Shown here: positions 54,209-63,814 of the stretch, piece by piece | Position numbering within the stretch: position 1 is the stretch's first letter | Layout of the letters: each line of letters begins with the position of its first letter | Origin: Syntrophobacter fumaroxidans MPOB | Lineage (GTDB): Bacteria; Desulfobacterota; Syntrophobacteria; Syntrophobacterales; Syntrophobacteraceae | Direction: 5' to 3' | Assembly (NCBI RefSeq): GCF_000014965.1 | Contig: NC_008554.1 | Span: 4,142,001-4,206,000, forward strand | DNA: 64,000 nucleotides | Position numbers and translations under genes: made by a program | The notes under the pieces: model-generated | The model's database searches: none | Told to the model about the DNA's origin: nothing | What the model saw: only the letters and a program-made list of their open reading frames with translations

Positions 54209-55060
54209 ATGAGCATGATGGTTGTCGAGGCTTCGGGACTTACCGATAAAGGTAAGGAGCGCGCGAACAACGAGGACGCTTTGCTGGTGGATGACCAACT
54301 GCAGTTGTACGTCGTGGCGGACGGCATGGGCGGGCATCGGGCGGGCGAAGTGGCCAGCGAGTTGGTGGTGCGATCCATGTCCGGGTTTTTTCGGAACAGC
54401 GGGCGAGTTGCCCGGAGCCGCGAGCGAGAGGAGGACGGGGAAGAGGTGCCTTCCGACCCGACACTCTCCGCGGAAGCCGGTCGTCTCCTTGCCGGCATCC
54501 GTCGGGCCAATCGAGCCGTTTACGTGCAGGCCCTGAGCAACGATGAATGGCGGGGTATGGGTTCCACCGTGGCCGCGGTGCGGTTCACCGACCGCGGAAT
54601 GATCGCCGCCAACGTGGGGGACAGCCCCATCTGGCTGGTGCATGGCGACCGCATAGAGATGCTGTCCGTTGCGCACACCGTCCTTTCCGAGGGGCTGGTT
54701 TCGGAACGAGAAGAAGCCGGCCGGCGGTTCGGCCGGATACTCACCAGGGCCATAGGCGTGGGGGAGACCGTCCGGGCGGACATCTGCGAGGCCCAGTGTT
54801 TTGCGGGCGATGTCGTGGTCATCGGCTCAGACGGCCTGAGCAACCACGTGCATCCCGATGAAATCATGGACGTGGTGCGCGGCGACAGTCCCGCCTCGGC
54901 GTGCAGGCTGCTTGTGGACCTGGCCAACCGGAGGGCGGGGGACGACAACATCACGGTGATTGTGATCAAGGTGAAAAATGTCGGCCGTCGTGCCGGTTTT
55001 GTGTCGAGATTTGCGACGACGATAACGGCCGGCTTGCGCAGATTGGTTTCGAAAGCGTAG
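54209..55060 (+). CDS. PP2C-family Ser/Thr protein phosphatase
   Basis: The 283-residue phosphatase has the metal motifs of the Stp/PPM group: GKERANNEDAL (about 15-25), VVADGMGGHRAGEVAS (about 35-50), GMGSTVAA, NVGDSPIW and GSDGLSNHV, ending with RAGDDNITVIV. It removes phosphate from Ser/Thr with two Mn/Mg ions. GAGGTGA lies very close to ATG 54209; ATG 54215 could be the true start. It is 33 bp before the FHA gene; together they suggest a kinase-signalling module whose kinase is outside the window. Confidence 0.93.
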   Translation: MSMMVVEASGLTDKGKERANNEDALLVDDQLQLYVVADGMGGHRAGEVASELVVRSMSGFFRNSGRVARSREREEDGEEVPSDPTLSAEAGRLLAGIRRANRAVYVQALSNDEWRGMGSTVAAVRFTDRGMIAANVGDSPIWLVHGDRIEMLSVAHTVLSEGLVSEREEAGRRFGRILTRAIGVGETVRADICEAQCFAGDVVVIGSDGLSNHVHPDEIMDVVRGDSPASACRLLVDLANRRAGDDNITVIVIKVKNVGRRAGFVSRFATTITAGLRRLVSKA

Positions 55061-55093
55061 GGCGATGGGTTTTCGCTCAAAGGAGTGTCTGAC

Positions 55094-55828
55094 ATGCCTA
55101 TGGTGAAGATGAAATTCGAGGGGGAGCCGGTGCGGGAATTCTGGATCGGGAGGGGAGGGTTCCTGAGCATCGGCAGGGAAAAGAGCAACGACGTCGTCAT
55201 CGACAACCTTGGCGTCTCGCGCTTCCACGCCAAGATTGATTCCGTGGACGATCGCTTCCTGCTCACGGATCTGGACAGCAAGAACGGCACCTACGTCAAT
55301 GAAGCGCCCGTCACTTCGCATTGGTTGAGCCACGGGGAAGTCATCACCATCGGCAAATATACCCTGGCGTTCATATGCGATGACGCTCCGGTTCGACCCG
55401 GGGCAGATGACGAGTCTCCCCTCGAGCAGACCATGATGCTGAGCTCCGAGAAACGCCAGGAACTGGTTGCGCGAAGTGCTCCGAAAATTTCCGGCGTCGA
55501 GGTCGAAAAGGAGGAAGTGGGCGTCCTGTCTTTCCTTGCGGGCGGAAGCGGTGAGATGACGCTGCAGAAAAAACTGACCAAGATCGGCAAGGATGCGCTC
55601 AGCGACATCGTCGTGAGCGGCCTGCTGGTGGGCAGGACCGCGGCCGCCGTCAGCAACCGGCCCACGGGATATTACCTCAGCTACGTCGGCGGGCTTGCCA
55701 AGCCGAAGGTCAACGGCGAAACCGTGCGGGAGTCCGTCAAGCTCAAGGAGTTCGACGTGATCGAGGTCGGTTCGGCAAAAATGCAGTTCCTCCACAAGTT
55801 CGTGAGCAAGGAACAGGCCGGCGCGTGA
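55094..55828 (+). CDS. Tandem FHA-domain protein
   Basis: The 244-residue protein has an N-terminal FHA domain with the phosphothreonine-binding signature: SIGREKSNDVVID, VSRFHAKID and DLDSKNGTYVN. A second FHA-like half follows from about residue 140 (KIGKDALSDIVVSG, RTAAAVSNRP, KVNGETV). FHA proteins bind phosphorylated partners, fitting the adjacent PP2C phosphatase. AGGAG lies 8 bp before ATG 55094; a GTG 9 bp earlier is less likely. Confidence 0.9.
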   Translation: MPMVKMKFEGEPVREFWIGRGGFLSIGREKSNDVVIDNLGVSRFHAKIDSVDDRFLLTDLDSKNGTYVNEAPVTSHWLSHGEVITIGKYTLAFICDDAPVRPGADDESPLEQTMMLSSEKRQELVARSAPKISGVEVEKEEVGVLSFLAGGSGEMTLQKKLTKIGKDALSDIVVSGLLVGRTAAAVSNRPTGYYLSYVGGLAKPKVNGETVRESVKLKEFDVIEVGSAKMQFLHKFVSKEQAGA

Positions 55829-55861
55829 GCGCCCGACGAGTGCATTCGCCTTGTCCCGGGC

Positions 55862-56848
55862 TTATCTGTCGAAGGCGATCACCGCTGCATGGACGCCCTG
55901 CACCACCATGCCCATCCGTTTGTAGTCGAGGGTATCGGCCGTATCCCTGGCGGTACGGTAATTCGGGTTTCGCAGAGCGGCCGTATCCGTGATCGCCACC
56001 GCGCGGTAATCGGCCTGCCAGTAGTTGCGGTGGTCCGAAAAGTCGATCCCCGAGAAGAAAAGGGGCGCATTGACGGAAAACACGGGCAGGGGCGAAGCGC
56101 CCGTCATGGCCGTCTTGACCCGGCGCACCTCATCTATCTGGCCCAGGTTCCCCACCACGGCGATGAAATTTCCTTTGGACGAATAGAGCCATTCCAACTG
56201 CTGCACGGGATATTTCTGACTCCCCTCCCTGTCGCTGAAGCAACCGATCATGTCCAGGCAGATCATGACCCGCACCGCGCGGTTCTGCGTTCTCAGCGAG
56301 AAAGCGTGAACGGCGCTGCCCATTCTCGGCGTTCCCCAGTAGGGCGGCTGCGCGAGAGCGTAAGCAACCAGTTCCACCTGGGTCTTCAACCCGGTTTTGC
56401 CGAGCAGACCGGCCAGCTCGATCAACCCCGCGACCCCGCCGGCGTTGGCATCCGCTCCCGGGGAATCCCCGAACGCGTCGTAATGCGCCCCCACGACGAT
56501 CCGCTCATCCGTCTCCGGCCCGAAATGGGCGCTCACGTTCCGATACACCGAACCCTCATCGTCGAACGCCTGTTCGACAACCCGTCCTCCCGCATTCTGG
56601 AATTCCTGCCGAATGTATGCGGCCGCGCGATTCATGTTCTCCCGGTTGCCCCCGTTTCGCGGGTGAAGGGTCTGTGAGAGAGTTCGCACATGCCCTTCCA
56701 ATCGCGCCGTATCGACGGCGGCGGGAGCCGCTTTGGTCGGCGCCGACGACGGCATGGTCACTATCGGCTGGGTGACCACAAACCACACCGATGCCGGAAT
56801 GAGCGCAACGACCACAACCAGCAGGACAAACTTGAGTATGAATTTCAT
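55862..56848 (-). CDS. M28-family peptidase homologue with altered active site
   Basis: The 328-residue protein begins with an N-terminal membrane anchor (LKFVLLVVVVALIPASVWFV), so the catalytic domain should be periplasmic. M28 landmarks are AHYDAF, GADANAGG, ICLDMIG and SDHRNYW. The usual Glu-Glu pair (EEPPYF in relatives) is ALAQPPYW here: codons 166-167 read GCG CAG (Ala-Gln), so the general base and one metal ligand are missing. It may be an inactive, binding-only relative. It is convergent with the FHA gene, 33 bp apart. Confidence 0.82.
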   Translation of the reverse strand: MKFILKFVLLVVVVALIPASVWFVVTQPIVTMPSSAPTKAAPAAVDTARLEGHVRTLSQTLHPRNGGNRENMNRAAAYIRQEFQNAGGRVVEQAFDDEGSVYRNVSAHFGPETDERIVVGAHYDAFGDSPGADANAGGVAGLIELAGLLGKTGLKTQVELVAYALAQPPYWGTPRMGSAVHAFSLRTQNRAVRVMICLDMIGCFSDREGSQKYPVQQLEWLYSSKGNFIAVVGNLGQIDEVRRVKTAMTGASPLPVFSVNAPLFFSGIDFSDHRNYWQADYRAVAITDTAALRNPNYRTARDTADTLDYKRMGMVVQGVHAAVIAFDR

Positions 56849-57594
56849 AAGCCTCTTCTTTGCACCTTCTTTCCAAAGGATTGATCCGTGTTGACTCAAC
56901 TGCCCGTACGAATAATGGATCGGCGGATCGAAGCACCTTCTACAGCGGCGCAGGTTAAAATCTGCGACCGGAGAAGCGGGAAACCGGTCGATCCTCTGCA
57001 AGGACGCTCGGTGCGTCCGTCTCGAACGGGGTCGCGCATGGCCCCCGGCAAAATGGGTTCCCGGGCGGCCGGGGATCGCTCGGGCCTGCCCCCTCCCGTC
57101 GTCGGCCAATGGAGTATACCACGAAACCGGGACGGTGAGCGTCGGCGATCGTCGAGCCGTCCGGTGAGGCCGGGTTTCGGACGCCGCCCCGCGGTTCGGG
57201 TCCCCCGAGGTCATTGACTGCATCTCATTCGGATTTAGCTTATGCTTCGAGTTGCCGACCCAATCGGTGGTTCCCGGATGCTTTTCCAATCATTCAAATC
57301 AGATGCGACTTCCTGCCCGGTATCGAGCATTCCCGATCCAAAGGAGTGCGGTGAGGGGGAAAGGGTTTGCGGCGTCCGATGTCTCCGGGTCGAGAGGAAG
57401 AGCCCGGGTGCATTGGACGAAGACGGAATGAAGAACGGTTTGGCATGCCCGCCGGCGGCCACGAAGGGTTCGAACCGAATGGCCGCCGCGGATGGGAGAA
57501 AGCGCGTCGAGGCGCCGGGACTTCCCGTCCCCCCCTCGGGTGACCGGTCACCGGATTTTCCGTTCGGCGAAGACAACTGTGGAAAGGATGAATC
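56849..57594. other. 746-bp intergenic region upstream of ftsH
   Basis: No gene is supported here. A 130-codon frame from 57242 overlaps the ftsH start and has non-coding composition. No clear promoter was recognised. Confidence 0.45.
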
Positions 57595-59418
57595 ATGGAA
57601 ACGAAAACGAAGTTCTCCCTTTGGTACGTGGTGATCGCCATCTGGGGAATACTCGCGCTGCAGAATTACATCGCCTCGCAATACGCGCCGAGGGTCGTGC
57701 CCTACAGTGAATTCCTGAGCGCCCTCAAGGACGATCGCGTCGTCGAGGTCGTCATCACCCAGGGGCGCATCGCCGGAACGATGAAAGTCACGGAAGAGGG
57801 GCAAAGCAAGGAGATCCCGTTCACCACGTTCAGGGTGGACTCCGATCTTTCCGAGGAACTCTCGAAACACAATATCAGGTTTCGCGGGCAGCCCGAGAGC
57901 ACCTTTCTGCGGGATCTCCTCTCGTGGGTCCTGCCCGCCTTCATTTTCTTCGGCCTTTGGTTTTTCCTGATGAAGCGCTTGAATCCCGGTGCCGGCATGA
58001 TGTCCTTCGGGAAGAACAAGGCCAAGGTCTACGCCGAAAAGGAGATCGACACCCGCTTCGAGGATGTGGCCGGAGCGGATGAAGCCAAGGCGGAACTGGT
58101 GGAAATCGTGGACTATCTCAAGGAACCCGGGCGTTATCAGCACCTTGGGGGGAGGATGCCCAAGGGGGTTCTGCTCGTCGGCCCTCCGGGCACGGGCAAG
58201 ACGCTGCTGGCCAGGGCCGTCGCCGGAGAGGCGAGCGTCCCCTTCTTCACCATCAGCGGGTCGGAATTTGTTGAGATGTTTGTCGGGGTGGGCGCGGCAA
58301 GGGTGCGCGAGCTCTTCCATCAAGCGCGGGAAAAGGCCCCCTGCATCATTTTCATCGACGAGCTGGATGCCATCGGCAAGGCCCGGGGAGCGCTCACCAT
58401 CGGCGGGCACGATGAACGGGAGCAGACGCTGAACCAGCTCCTCGTGGAAATGGACGGGTTCGACCCGAGGGTGGGCGTGGTCATCCTGGCGGCGACCAAT
58501 CGCCCGGAAACCCTCGACCCGGCTCTGCTCAGGGCGGGAAGGTTCGACCGGCAGGTCCTGGTGGATCGACCGGATGTCATCGGGCGGGAGGCCATCCTCA
58601 AGATACATGTAAAGAAAGTGAAGCTCGGCGAGCAAGTCGATCTCAAGGTCATCGCCCAGAAGACTCCGGGGTTTTCCGGGGCCGATCTGGCGAACGTGAT
58701 CAACGAAGCGGCGCTGCTGGCCGCAAGAAAGAACAAGGCCGCCATCGACATGCAGGACCTGGACGAGGCGGTCGACCGGATCATCGCGGGCCTTGAGAAG
58801 AAGAACCGCCTGATCAACCCGAAGGAAAAGGAGATCGTGGCGTATCACGAGACCGGGCACGCCCTGGTCGCCGCCTTCACCCCCGGAGCGGACAAGGTTC
58901 ACAAGATTTCCATCATCCCGAGAGGCATCGCCGCCCTCGGATACACCCAGCAGCTGCCGACCGAGGATCGCTATCTGATGACGCGCGGGGAGCTTCTGGG
59001 CAAGATCGACGTGCTCCTGGGAGGAAGGATGGCCGAGGACATCATCTTCGGGGAGGTTTCCACGGGGGCTCACAATGATTTGCAGCGTGCGACGGACATC
59101 GCCCGCGCGATGGTCTCCGAGTACGGGATGGGAACGACCCTCGGGCTGACCACCTACCCGCGTCAGAACCGGCCGATGTTCCTGAGCCCGGAACAGATGC
59201 CGATGGCCGGGAAGGAATACAGCGAAGCGACCGCCGCCAGGCTCGACGAAGAGGTCAAGGAGATCGTCACCGAGAGGGCCGCGGGCGTGCGCGAGCTGCT
59301 GTCGCAATACAGGGCGCTTCTTGAGGAAACCGCGGCGGAGCTTCTGAAAAAAGAAGTGCTGGACAGCGAGGAATTCTACCGGATGGTGGAAGCGCACCGT
59401 ACCGGCGGCAAACCTTAG
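57595..59418 (+). CDS. ftsH: ATP-dependent zinc metalloprotease FtsH
   Basis: The 607-residue membrane AAA+ protease degrades membrane and regulatory proteins. It has two N-terminal helices (about 9-25 and 104-122) flanking a periplasmic loop, Walker A GPPGTGKT (about 199-206), Walker [11 protein letters not shown], the second region of homology [19 protein letters not shown], the zinc site HETGH (about 419-423) and the third ligand in [22 protein letters not shown] precedes ATG 57595. Length is normal, and a second FtsH elsewhere is likely but not visible. Confidence 0.96.
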   Translation: METKTKFSLWYVVIAIWGILALQNYIASQYAPRVVPYSEFLSALKDDRVVEVVITQGRIAGTMKVTEEGQSKEIPFTTFRVDSDLSEELSKHNIRFRGQPESTFLRDLLSWVLPAFIFFGLWFFLMKRLNPGAGMMSFGKNKAKVYAEKEIDTRFEDVAGADEAKAELVEIVDYLKEPGRYQHLGGRMPKGVLLVGPPGTGKTLLARAVAGEASVPFFTISGSEFVEMFVGVGAARVRELFHQAREKAPCIIFIDELDAIGKARGALTIGGHDEREQTLNQLLVEMDGFDPRVGVVILAATNRPETLDPALLRAGRFDRQVLVDRPDVIGREAILKIHVKKVKLGEQVDLKVIAQKTPGFSGADLANVINEAALLAARKNKAAIDMQDLDEAVDRIIAGLEKKNRLINPKEKEIVAYHETGHALVAAFTPGADKVHKISIIPRGIAALGYTQQLPTEDRYLMTRGELLGKIDVLLGGRMAEDIIFGEVSTGAHNDLQRATDIARAMVSEYGMGTTLGLTTYPRQNRPMFLSPEQMPMAGKEYSEATAARLDEEVKEIVTERAAGVRELLSQYRALLEETAAELLKKEVLDSEEFYRMVEAHRTGGKP

Positions 59419-59467
59419 TACAGCATAGCAACGGTGTTCCTTGTCAACTCTTGAGTCGCGTACAAGG

Positions 59468-59492
59468 GTGGGCTGGGCGGAGCGCAGCCCAC
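59468..59492. other. Hairpin downstream of ftsH
   Basis: GTGGGCTG and CAGCCCAC flank a 9-nt loop 50 bp after the ftsH stop. There is no T-run, so it may be a REP-like palindrome or RNA-stabilising stem and not a classic terminator. Confidence 0.55.
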
Positions 59493-59557
59493 GGTGGTAG
59501 TTCTTCATGCGCGGGACGAACAGGCTTGGTTCCTCTAACCGGGACAGGAGGGGGGCG

Positions 59558-60571
59558 ATGGAACTCGGAACGCGTTTACGGACGGGGTACAAGGCGGGGA
59601 TGCGCGCGTTGTTGTGCGCGCTGTTGTTGACGGTTGGCGTGCTGTGGACGACGGTCGTCACCGCCGGTGTGAATGACGATTTGATCAAAGCGGCAGGTCG
59701 CGGCGATCTGCCCGAGGTCGAACGGCTCCTCGCCGCGGGGGCCGAAATCAGCGCCGGGGACAAGGACGGCAGGACCGCCCTGGTTTGGGCGGCCATGCAG
59801 GGGCACCGCGACGTCGTGCGGGCGTTGCTCGCCAAAGGGGCCGACGTCAACGCCAGGACGACGAAGGAATCCGGAACGGCACTGATGTTCGCTTCCGGCA
59901 GCGGCCGCCACGAGGTGGCGCAGGTGCTCCTGGCGGGCGGCGCCGACATCGACGCCCGGGACGCGGACGGGAAAACCGCCTTGATGATCGCCTGCGGGCT
60001 GCTTCCCAAGCACCTGGTCGCCACGGAGAACCGTGAGGTCGTGCAGGTGCTTCTTGCCCGCGGGCCGGACGTCAATGCCCGGGACCGGTTCGGCAACTCG
60101 GCGTTGATGTATGCGTCCATGACCGGACGAAGCGGGATCGTTGCGTTGCTGCTCGACAAGGGGGCCGAGGTCGATGCCGTGGACAGGGAAGGGTACACGG
60201 CGCTGATGCTTGCGTTCATGAATCTGCGCCGCGCCGAGGTGGTGCCGGTGCTCGTCGCCAGGGGGGCCAGGATCGACGTCAGGGGAAATGACGGCCGGAC
60301 CGCGTTGATGCAGGCTTCCGCGAACGGCTGCCACGAGGTCCTGCAGCTCCTGTTCGACAAAGGGGCCGAAGTCAATGCGCGGGACAAGAACGGCCGGACC
60401 GCCTTGATGCTCGCCGCCGAGAACGGCCACCTCGAGGTGGCGCGGGCCCTGCTCGCAAAGGGTGCCGAGGTCAACGCAGCCGACGGGAACGGGAAGACCG
60501 CCCTGGCGATTGCATCCGGAATGGGCGGCTCCGAGATGAAGGACCTGCTCGTCAAGGCGGGAGCAAAATAG
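59558..60571 (+). CDS. Exported ankyrin-repeat protein
   Basis: The 337-residue protein has a signal-like N-terminus (MRALLCALLLTVGVLWTTVV from residue 15) and nine ankyrin repeats with strongly repeated DKDGRTALVWAAMQGH-type units (for example NGRTALMLAAENGH). It is clearly more regular than the ankyrin protein at 11.4 kb, suggesting recent repeat expansion. AGGAGGGGGCG precedes ATG 59558. The DNA after its stop is an imperfect copy of its own 3' end. Confidence 0.88.
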   Translation: MELGTRLRTGYKAGMRALLCALLLTVGVLWTTVVTAGVNDDLIKAAGRGDLPEVERLLAAGAEISAGDKDGRTALVWAAMQGHRDVVRALLAKGADVNARTTKESGTALMFASGSGRHEVAQVLLAGGADIDARDADGKTALMIACGLLPKHLVATENREVVQVLLARGPDVNARDRFGNSALMYASMTGRSGIVALLLDKGAEVDAVDREGYTALMLAFMNLRRAEVVPVLVARGARIDVRGNDGRTALMQASANGCHEVLQLLFDKGAEVNARDKNGRTALMLAAENGHLEVARALLAKGAEVNAADGNGKTALAIASGMGGSEMKDLLVKAGAK

Positions 60572-60683
60572 CCTCGATCAGACCGCGCAGTCGTGATCGT
60601 CCGTAAGCACAGGACCCGCTTGTCAAGACGGGGACAATACAGCTCCGGGCAGACCGTAAAATCGTGATCGTCCATAGTCAGAA
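60548..60683. repeat. Tandem imperfect duplication of the ankyrin gene 3' end
   Basis: Two copies of about 65 bp with a 71-bp period (from 60548 and 60619) share GTCAAG-CGGG, CAGACCG and TCGTGATCGTCC. The first contains the stop codon of the ankyrin gene. It looks like a past extension or contraction of the repeat array. Confidence 0.65.
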
Positions 60684-60836
60684 GAAGGGTTTGTGAAGGA
60701 TAACTCCGGACAGGGGAAACCGGGCAGGGGAAGACGGCGTGCCGCCGTGGTCTTTCGCATGAAGCTGGGTTTGACTGTAAAGGAGGGCGGCGGCCGATCG
60801 GCCCGATGCGTCCTGCCCTCGAAGACCTGAGGCCTG

Positions 60837-60876
60837 ATCGTCAGATAATCGTCAGGTGATGACGCGTAATCGTCAG
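60837..60876. repeat. Short ATCGTCAG direct repeats
   Basis: ATCGTCAG occurs at 60837-60844, 60848-60855 and 60869-60876 (steps of 11 and 21 bp), with a degenerate copy between the last two. Helical spacing suggests a protein-binding array, but no gene nearby explains it. Confidence 0.5.
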
Positions 60877-61095
60877 ACGGTCCCCATAAGCAAGTGCGCA
60901 TCAAAAACGCGCCGGAGGACTGCCGGGACAAATGCCCGCCTGGAACGACGGCTCCATCGCCCGGCGGACCTCAGACCGGCCGAGCGGGTCCTTTCGAAAA
61001 ACAAAAGCCGCTCGGCGGAGCCGTAATCCCCGACCGGGCGGCTTTCGGAACTGAAGGTGATGGGATATTTGCCTTCAATTATTATATTTTATGAT

Positions 61096-61140
61096 GCGTC
61101 CCCAACCGGTTTCGGACCGGTGTCGCCGGGGTGAAGGGCC
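61096..61140 (-). pseudogene. Decayed tRNA-Glu 3' fragment
   Basis: These 45 bp match 39 positions of the 3' half of the intact tRNA-Glu (63870-63914), including the acceptor 3' strand, T arm and anticodon region, but the T loop is changed and the 5' half is absent. It may be an old attachment-site copy. Confidence 0.65.
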
Positions 61141-61233
61141 TTTCGGCGGCCGTTCCACCCCTGATGAACCCGGCATGACACGTTCCGGCGGATTGGACCG
61201 GGACGGGACCTCTTGAAAGATGGCGCAAGGCCG

Positions 61234-61303
61234 GGGGTTCCCGCACGCTGTTCCCTAAGAGAGGTCACGGGGTTCCTGCACGCCGTTCCGTAAAAGAGCT
61301 CAC
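61234..61303. repeat. 35-bp tandem repeat, two copies plus partial third
   Basis: 61234-61268 and 61269-61303 are adjacent and 30 of 35 bases are identical (each begins GGGGTTCC and ends TCAC); a partial third begins at 61304. It lies between the tRNA fragment and the DUF4395 gene. Confidence 0.75.
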
Positions 61304-61331
61304 GGGTTACGCGTCCCTTTCCAGGCGAGGT

Positions 61332-61823
61332 TCACACTCCGCCCTGTCGGCAATCCACCCTTCCGAAAAAAAACCGAACGATGAAAGAGGGGATGCAAAA
61401 CCCCGTGCTCACGTTGACGAAGGCGGCGCCCACGAGCGACCAGCCGACAATGGAGCCGAGAGCAAGCAGCCCCGCCTGGAACGCCCATGCGGCCGTCGCG
61501 AGCATGATCGTTGCCAGGGCACAGGCGAAGCGGCGGCGGGCCCCGTAGCGGGGCAACGCCGGAGCACCGGACAAATGACGCAGCCCGTGATTGTAGAAAA
61601 CGTCGAAAGGGTGCCCGTGCAGAATCGCACCCAGGGCTGCAAAGGGCACCAGAGCCCATAAAATCGCCGGCGAGGCGAGCGCCGTTCCAACTGCCGCCCA
61701 GACCATGCAGATTGCCGGCGACAATCGCAGAGGATGATCGATCCGGGTGCAGACCTCATCCTCCAAACCGCAGAATCCTTGGGCCTGGATGTTCTTGCAG
61801 GCTATTCCGGGAGTTGAAGACAT
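61332..61823 (-). CDS. DUF4395-family membrane protein
   Basis: The 163-residue protein has four helices and the DUF4395 core: IDHPLRLSPAICMVWAAVGTA (cited as DHPLRLSPA), HGHPFDVFYNHGLRH and the Cys-containing ending GFCIPSFIVRFFFG. The family is of unknown function, often near redox or sulfur genes. It lies in the candidate island between the tRNA-Glu copies. Confidence 0.82.
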   Translation of the reverse strand: MSSTPGIACKNIQAQGFCGLEDEVCTRIDHPLRLSPAICMVWAAVGTALASPAILWALVPFAALGAILHGHPFDVFYNHGLRHLSGAPALPRYGARRRFACALATIMLATAAWAFQAGLLALGSIVGWSLVGAAFVNVSTGFCIPSFIVRFFFGRVDCRQGGV

Positions 61824-62639
61824 ATTGCACCTCCACTATACTCACACCGCTGATTCCTCGCTCAGCGGCAGGTTTCGAACGTTCGACCGGGCGGGGAAAC
61901 CTCGCTCGGAATCTCCCGCGAAGCTCCGACCCGCCACCACTGATTACCTGGACTATAATTCCTGCAGAAGGGGCCTACAAGCTTTCCCGGTGAGGAAAGA
62001 AGGTCTTTCCATTCGGGGCGGTCACGGGCGGATGCGGACGGAGAGCCCCGGACAGGCGAGGCAAAGAAGCCGCCACGCCGCCGTTCCCTGATTTCGACGG
62101 CGGCTCGCTTCCTCCCGTTGGTGGCCGTCGTTTCCCGGTTGCGATAACGAGAGAGCTCCATCGGGCCCAAGGATCTGCCCGCTGCCTCGTCGCGGATGCG
62201 TTCGGGGATGTGACGGCGCGGTTGCACGGTTGCGGGAGCCTGGCCCGGCGCCGGGGCGTCCCGTCTCCGGATCGCGCACGAAACGTCCCCTTTCCACCTG
62301 CTTCGGGATGCTTGAATTTCAACCGTACCGCCGTGGAAACGGTCCCGGATGCCCCGTCCATGCAATCTGCCGCAGGCTCCCCTTCTTTCCGAGGAAGCGC
62401 CCGGCAGCAACATCCGCGATCGGATCCCCGGGCAAACCCGCCAGAGCTCCCCTGAAGGAGAAAACAACCTGACTTGGCCAGTCGGTGTTTTATCGAATAT
62501 ATATTCTCATCCTTGAATGAAGCAATCGACCTTTAATAGTAATCATTAGTACAATTTCTCAACTCAAATAGATCTTGAAATCACCCATTTGTTTCGCTAA
62601 AATGTACCAATGTGTAAGCATAATCTCAAAGGAGGCCCT
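61824..62639. other. 816-bp intergenic region; AT-rich promoter zone at its right end
   Basis: The left 600 bp are GC-rich without a supported gene. From about 62490 the DNA turns AT-rich (ATATATATTCTC, TAATAGTAATCATTAGTACA) before the esterase gene, the likely promoter zone. No match to a perfect promoter was found. Confidence 0.45.
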
Positions 62640-63425
62640 ATGCGTAAAATACGAATCATTGCCATTCTTGCCGTAATGCTGGTCTATCCTTCGTTTGCCT
62701 TGTCAGAACCGATAGTCTTTATCGTTGCCGGTCAAAGCACGGCCAAATGCGGTCTGGTGGAAGAAGTGGCGACCGGTGATTTGAGGACGCCGCATCAGTT
62801 GAAGGAATACCACGTCCTTGACATGGACTATTCCGAGAAGCCGAGGATAGTGCAGACTTTCGATCAGCGCAGTCATTTCGGTCCGGAAGTGAGGTTCGTG
62901 CAGCTCTATGTCAAGGCCAATCCGTCGAGGGAGGTCATACTGCTCAAGATGGTCAAAAACGGCTCCGGGATGACCCGTTGGTCGCCGAAATGGCCGGGTG
63001 AATATGACCAGTGGACGGGGGATTTATACCGGATATTGGTTGATTTTGTCATCGAGGCCGTGGACGGCCGCGATGTCGAGTGGGGAGGCTTCCTTTTCGT
63101 CCAGGGCGAGAACGACTCGGTGTACCCGGAGCGTGCCCGGGCGTACGTGCAGAATTTGAGGAACCTTGTCAACAGGCTGCGCGAGGATCTTGGAGCTCCG
63201 AAGATGCCTGTAATGACTTCGGAGGTTTCCCCGGTACTGGAGAAATACCCTCACCAGTACCAGGTGAACCAGGCCAAGATCAATGCCGCGTTGACGGGCA
63301 GGGATATGTTCGTTGTCAGCAACAGCGCGCTTGGCTATCGGGAGGACGGCATCCATTTCACCAGTGATGCCGTGCTTCAGCTCGGGATGCGGTTCTTCTG
63401 GACGTATCGCACTCTCTTGAAATAG
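62640..63425 (+). CDS. Exported SASA-type (sialate O-acetylesterase-like) SGNH hydrolase
   Basis: The 261-residue protein has a signal peptide (to about residue 22) and the SGNH/SASA blocks: GQSTAKCG with the nucleophile Ser (about 31-33), GSGMTRWSPKWPG, VQGENDS (block III Asn) and DGIHFT with the catalytic Asp and His near the C-terminus. It likely deacetylates a sugar or polysaccharide outside the cytoplasm. AAAGGAGG precedes ATG 62640. Its DNA is less GC-rich than most of the window. Confidence 0.85.
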   Translation: MRKIRIIAILAVMLVYPSFALSEPIVFIVAGQSTAKCGLVEEVATGDLRTPHQLKEYHVLDMDYSEKPRIVQTFDQRSHFGPEVRFVQLYVKANPSREVILLKMVKNGSGMTRWSPKWPGEYDQWTGDLYRILVDFVIEAVDGRDVEWGGFLFVQGENDSVYPERARAYVQNLRNLVNRLREDLGAPKMPVMTSEVSPVLEKYPHQYQVNQAKINAALTGRDMFVVSNSALGYREDGIHFTSDAVLQLGMRFFWTYRTLLK

Positions 63426-63544
63426 CTTCAAAGGAGAGACCCGTCCGTCCGTGACCCGGCCGTCATCAAGAAATTCCGGGGCGTCTTTTCTTCGCTGCTC
63501 GAACTCGGTGCTTCCCGGATAGAGCGACTCTCGCATAGGTCGGC

Positions 63545-63652
63545 TTGACAATATCGTTTTTCATCAGTAGGTTACTATCACCGCCGCGGTACATCTCCTT
63601 GGCCAATTGATGGCCCCCGGATCTCTGTACCGCGGCGGCTTTCGTTTTTTCG
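63545..63652 (+). ncRNA. Candidate small RNA with its own promoter and terminator
   Basis: TTGACA (63545-63550), 17 bp, TAGGTT (63568-63573), then a perfect 13-bp stem CCGCCGCGGTACA / TGTACCGCGGCGG (63581-63593 and 63626-63638) closing a 32-nt loop, then CTTTCGTTTTTTC. A transcript from about 63580 would be about 70 nt. The same hairpin could simply terminate the esterase transcript. Confidence 0.45.
63581..63650 (+). terminator. Strong rho-independent terminator
   Basis: The 13-bp GC-rich stem described for the candidate RNA is followed at once by a T-run (TTTTTT, 63645-63650). It serves the esterase gene or the candidate small RNA. Confidence 0.75.
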
Positions 63653-63814
63653 ACCCGTCTTGTTACATCGTGGTCTTTTCCACAATCGACAGTTGCCGCC
63701 TGGATTCCTCCGAATTGATGTGCTCAGGAAGCACGCACGCCGAAATAAGGATTTCGGGTGCCGTGCACCCGGCAATGGACTGTTTGGGGGTGAGGCGGGA
63801 ACTGGCTTGTAGTG

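Noticed and set aside
57242-57634. 130-codon plus-strand ORF overlapping the ftsH start
   Set aside because: Non-coding composition, no ribosome-binding site, no domain.
57235-60675. 1146-codon minus-strand ORF antisense to ftsH and the ankyrin gene
   Set aside because: It mirrors two convincing plus-strand genes; the length follows from GC-rich codon bias and its sequence is low-complexity Ser/Arg/Leu with no domain.
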